From Apium graveolens (Eukaryota; Streptophyta; Magnoliopsida; Apiales; Apiaceae): 64,000 bases of DNA. Positions 59,990-64,000 of this stretch are shown here, piece after piece. The stretch covers positions 98,368 through 162,367 of the forward strand of contig NW_027417531.1 in the NCBI RefSeq assembly GCF_009905375.1, given 5' to 3'. A program made the translations under genes and the position numbers. Position 1 is the first letter of the stretch, and each line of letters opens with the position of its first letter. Below the pieces are notes generated by a model, which saw only the letters and a list, made by a program, of their open reading frames with translations, ran no database searches and was not told the origin of the DNA.

Positions 59990-61707
59990 CTCCTCAGCGG
60001 TGGAGATACCCCCGCATTCAATCTATGCCTCCACCTAATGTGGAGGAACCCCTGTAGGGCATCTGAGGCTAATCCTCAAAGGACGAATCCCCTAATCCAA
60101 GATCCGCCACAAGGGATGAATCCCACGGCTCCATAAGGGACGAATCCCCAATTTCAGCAGCTACATGAAACAGTGAACCCTCAATCCGTTGGGTATGAGG
60201 ACTTCATGATCGTGACCATCAACCCACCTTACGAGATGCCTCTATACCCCGAAGTTGAAGGAAGTAGAAACTCTAATTGGAGCAAACAAGGGCGGAAGCC
60301 CCTATATATCTGTGGCTTGGCTCCCATCCCTGAGAACCGAGAATTCTCTGAACTTTACTCTACTAGAGACTCCAAATCATCGGACGACAAAGTTTCTCTA
60401 AGGAGGCGTGCTGGTAAGGAGCCAATGCCTAGTGGCTACCAACAGCCCAGGAGCACTCAAGGGACGATTCCCCAAGACGTACAAGAAAAGATCAGGGCTC
60501 ATGAAGCCGAGATCCAAAGGCTGAAGCGTGATCTGGAGATGCACTTGAACCCGAGACCTACACCTGCAGCGAGGAAAAGGGATTTTCCTCCTATCATAGA
60601 CCTGGAAGGTCCAACACCAAGAAGGGTTGCATCCTCAAGGGCTGATCCAAGTGATCTTATGCCCCTAAGAGATCCTGATGATCTAAACTCACCATTCACT
60701 AAAGAGATAATGCATGCCCACATCTCGAGGAAGTTTAAGATGCCCCCACCAAGGCATATGATGGTACTGACGACCCAGCTAACCATATCAGGATGTTCTT
60801 AAATGCCCGGTTGCTACAGCCCGTGAACGACGCTATCAAGTGTCGGGCCTTTCCTCAAACCCTGTTGGGTATGGCTCAAAGGTGGTACAGCTGTCTACCC
60901 CCAACACTCGATTGGATCTTTTAAGGATTTGGGCTAAGTTTTTGTCAAGCAGTTTTTCGTGGAGAGTGCACGAGAAGAGTTCAGCTTCTCTCATGGGCAT
61001 AGTCCAAAGAACAAAGAGTCCCTTAGAGACTACCTGAACCGATTCACGAAGGAGGTCCTGAAAGTCTTGGATCTTGACGATAAGGTAGCTATGATAACCC
61101 TACACCAAGGGACTATAGATGATTTCTTCAAGATTTTTCCTGGCCAGGCACCCTCCTAAAAACATGTTGCAGCTCCAGGATAAGGCCAAAAAGTATATCA
61201 AGGTGGAGGAGAGTATGAAGAAGATGGTGGTGAGTAATGAGCGCGCAGGCAATAAAAAGTGGAAGACGGGTCAGGAGTATGATTCCAATGACAAGTATCC
61301 TCGAACCGGAAAAAGCTCTAACTCCTTTTCTAAGAAGAACCAACAACTAATGTTCACTAAATATGCGAGGTTGAACGCTCTAAGGAGCCAAATCCTTATG
61401 GAAATTGAGAAGGATAGAGAGTTAAAATAGCCGAAGCCACTAAAGGGAGACCCCGAGAAAGACACAAGAGCAGATATTGTAGGTACCATAAAGATGTTGG
61501 TCACGATACCAATTATTGTAGGCAACTAAAGGATGATATTGTGTATTTGATCGGAAGAGGAAAGTTCGGACACTTCACCAAGAGTGAAGAAGATGAGTCC
61601 AAAAAAGAGACAATGATCGAAGAGATAACGATCGAAGGGTAACGATATAGAGATCGCAACCCACAGCCATGAGGGCCAGTAATCAACATGATCTCAGGAG
61701 GTCCTAC
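59990..61707 (+). pseudogene. gag: Element D gag, frameshifted and truncated by element E
   Basis: The longest open part (60173-60802) has an Arg/Pro-rich leader with a helix (KIRAHEAEIQRLKRDLEMHL). It then has FTKEIMHAHISRKFKMPPP, after which a frameshift near 60750 leads to YDGTDDPANHIRMF, CRAFPQTLLGMAQRWYS and DYLNRFTKEVLKV. These are the core words of the retrotransposon gag family. A variant zinc knuckle (YCRYHKDVGHDTNYC, about 61470-61515) and INMISGGPTEG (about 61683-61715) follow, where E's LTR cuts it. Several further shifts and stops are present. It would form the particle and bind RNA. Confidence 0.82.
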
Positions 61708-63062
61708 TGAAGGGTTTCGAGCACATAAACGCAACGGAAACAGTTATTAAAAATGTAAAAAATCATAATTTTTGAAACCCGCCACAAGATCCATGCGAAA
61801 AACATATATTTAATTCGTAGATCGGATTGTTTACCTTAAGAAGCTTTACCAATTGGTTAACTAATGGAGATCCAAAGCTTGTTCAATCACCACGCATCCC
61901 GCTCCGTGTAATTAGGAGTTATTATTAATTCGAAATTCCTATTTGTATTGTAATTAAGTCTCACTTAATTATTTAACAAATAAATTTCATAATTAATATT
62001 AGTAAATTTAAATATCATTATTTATCTAATTAATTAAGTCAAACTTAATTAATATTATAAATAATTCAAATTACTTTAATTTAATTTAAATCCAATTTAA
62101 ATTAAATAATCCTTCAAGCATTCTTTGTGTGTGACCCTATAGGTTATTATTACATTGGCAACGAATTTTAAATCTAATTTAAAATCGTAAACAATGAGCG
62201 GCATCTAGTAATACATCATTGCTACCCAAGTAATAATAATTAAATCGGTAATCGATTAAACCTTTCATGAATAATGTACAATGTAATATAATCCCTTTAA
62301 CCATATATTATAGATTAAACTATAGGCATGTAATGTGTCATCCTCATCAATATTTAATCCAGGTTTCCTTGATCAATGAGTAGACAATCATATCAAATCA
62401 ACATTTGAGCGTGGCCACGCATTTCATAGTCTAGCTAACACAAGAGGCCTAATCTCACTCCTAAAATAGGAGGGTTAAATCCCATCTAGATCATTCATAT
62501 TTCTCATACGATTCATAATATACCCAATGTCCACTTTATCATTACCCGGTCAAGGATAACTTTTCATGGAATCAATGTATATTAATTCTCGTATATAAAT
62601 ATAATGACTTCAGGTCTAAGGACCATTACATCATTATCACTGTGAGAATTACTTATGACACAATAGACATGTAGAATCTCACATCGGGTCTGTCCAGTAC
62701 CATGTACCATATACATATGCCCGTGTCTTTGACTTTTGTATCACTATACCTATGATATGATCAATGATGTGATCATCAGTCAACAACACACTAGTCTTAA
62801 TGCATATTATTATTCCCTTAATATAAATACTCGACTAGGGACCTTTAGGAATATTGATATTATTCTCATAATCTCATTTCTAAGTCACGTACTTAGAGAT
62901 ATAGAATTGAATCATTTCCAAGGACATTTATTAATCTAACATTTAATCGCAGTAAATTAAGAATTAATAAATTATAAAGGGATAATCGATAGAACTAAAC
63001 ATTAATAATCCTATGTCTTAACTAAAACATCATGTGTTGTCTCTAGGACACAAACATTAACA
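61708..63062 (-). repeat. 3' LTR of element E (1355 bp)
   Basis: On the minus strand it begins TGTTAATGTTTGTGTCC beside a polypurine tract and ends CGAAACCCTTCA. The bases 61703-61707 (CCTAC) should be the target duplication. The interior is AT-rich without coding sequence. Confidence 0.85.
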
Positions 63063-63075
63063 ATCTCCCACTTGC
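63063..63075 (-). promoter_or_regulatory. Polypurine tract of element E
   Basis: On the minus strand this reads GCAAGTGGGAGAT, adjacent to the LTR, the common copia form. Confidence 0.85.
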
Positions 63076-64000
63076 ACTAGAGCCAATCACCCATGTATCT
63101 AATACTCATGGAACTAGTATGACCATCGTGATTCTGCTGTGACAAAACCTAGTCAGTGGGTATGTAACATTATCATTACTATGCACTTTATTTATATCTC
63201 CTTGATCATTAATCTCATTAATAAGGTGATCGCCTAAGGACATGCCTAAACAGTCTCCTTGGCTGTTTCAAAAAAAAATAAATATATTCGGCATCCTTTA
63301 TAGAATCTCAATGTTCTTGTTGTGAACTATTCCCGCTAACATCAATTATATTTAGACAAAACACAAACCAACATAGACACATAATCATCCTTGTCTATCC
63401 AGAAATTAGGTTAAGAAACTAGTAGCAGTGTAACCCTTTATACCAGTTCCCTATCTTCTTCATACACCAAAATAAATCTTTAGTCCTCTTTAAGTACTTA
63501 AGAATATTCTTGAAAAATATCCAGTGACCCTCACCTGGATTAGACTGGTATCGCTCGTCATGCTCAAAGCATACGAACCATCAGGATAAATACATATCAT
63601 TGTACATATTATAGATCCAATTGCTAAAGCATATGGAGCTTTCTCAAACAACCCTTATCATCTAATGATTTAAGGGGCAATTATCTTTTGAGATAACTAT
63701 TCCATCAACATCGAAACATATCCTTTGTTTATCTCATGCATCCAAAAATGATACAATATTTTATCAATATATGTACTTCGACTAGGTCGATTAATCTTTC
63801 AATCTATCTCTACTTGATCCCTAATATATGAGCATCGCCTAAGTTTTCATCAAGAAACTATTTTTAACCAAGTCTTAACAGCCTGTAGAGAAGGTATGTC
63901 ATCCTTATCTATTATATGTCATCTACATATAATACTTGGAATGTCACATGGCCCCACTAACCTTCTGTAAACACCATGGTTCATCTTCATTTTGAATAAG
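63076..64000 (-). pseudogene. pol: Element E RT/RNase H C-terminal part, heavily decayed
   Basis: On the minus strand the recognisable pieces, in order, are QNEDEPW (end of 64000 side), then HWIFFKNILKYLKRTKDLF (about 63470-63530), RNase H remnants with MCLCWFVFCLN, then HLINEI (about 63210-63230), HSNDNVTYPLT (about 63150-63185) and the C-terminal VLDTWV before the polypurine tract. These match the end of copia Pol. Numerous stops and frameshifts are present. Confidence 0.75.

Larger units (their letters stand above)
51427..61707 (+). mobile_element. Element D: Ty3/gypsy (Tat-type) retrotransposon with multiply hit 5' LTR
   Basis: Its parts are LTR pieces 51427-51766, 52007-52027, 55316-55479 and 59874-59903 (about 550 bp in all), primer-binding site 59906, and gag to 61707. 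It is then interrupted by element E. The LTR start at 51427 (TGATATGG) is tentative. Gag motifs point to the Tat/Ogre-like branch of gypsy. Confidence 0.75.
61708..64000 (-). mobile_element. Element E: minus-strand Ty1/copia retrotransposon, partial
   Basis: The 3' LTR (61708-63062) is followed, reading leftward on the minus strand from 64000, by RT/RNase H remnants. The LTR length (~1.36 kb) suggests an Angela-like group, but only weakly. It is inserted into D's gag and runs off the right edge. Confidence 0.8.

Noticed and set aside
62736..62939. ORF 62736-62939 as a gene
   Set aside because: It lies inside the minus-strand copia LTR of element E and has no recognisable motif.

Overview
This window looks like repeat-dense, AT-rich nuclear DNA of a eudicot plant. 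Everything recognisable is a transposable element or a piece of one. I see no intact cellular gene, no rRNA or tRNA gene, and no bacterial or organellar signature. Family or species cannot be fixed from the sequence alone. All coding regions found are broken by stops or frameshifts.

Left half (1-43689), a nest of LTR retrotransposons. Element A (1-11498, + strand, Ty1/copia, 5' end outside the window) carries gag, protease, integrase, reverse transcriptase and RNase H. It then has a ~1.5 kb spacer, a TATA box, and a long accessory ORF unrelated to pol, followed by a 566-bp 3' LTR. A sits inside the accessory ORF of a second copia element B (11499-13792 plus 29315-29682). B's 3' LTR is split by G (13793-29314, minus strand), a Ty3/gypsy chromovirus with ~4.4-kb LTRs. 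G has three LTR copies flanked by one 5-bp target duplication (GACAG) and a scrambled internal region. B itself ends inside the 5' LTR of a third copia element, C (29683-43689), which has the same gag-pol-spacer-TATA-accessory-ORF plan as A and 1.4-kb LTRs. C ends inside an old gypsy-type LTR, X.

Middle (43690-51426). The remains of LTR X (43690-45440 and 50171-51097) are interrupted by a ~4.7-kb CACTA-like DNA transposon. That transposon carries gene-derived sequence, including one exon of an aluminium-activated malate transporter (ALMT) with both splice sites still visible. A short CACTA terminus follows at 51290.

Right (51427-64000). Element D is a Tat-type gypsy element whose 5' LTR has been hit three times: by a tRNA-derived SINE with a 14-bp target duplication, by a solo LTR with duplication CTTAT next to D's TATA box, and by a second solo LTR. 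D's primer-binding site and gag follow. They are cut at 61708 by a minus-strand Ty1/copia element E (3' LTR 61708-63062, then a decayed RT/RNase H), which runs off the right edge.

Most interesting are two things. First, three related copia elements share an accessory ORF family, apparently with its own promoter. Second, each element's LTR carries a private short repeat that recurs in reverse-complement orientation around or inside the accessory-ORF half of the same element. All coordinates of element ends are read from terminal TG/CA, PPT, PBS and target-duplication signals. Homology calls are from motif recognition, without database searching.
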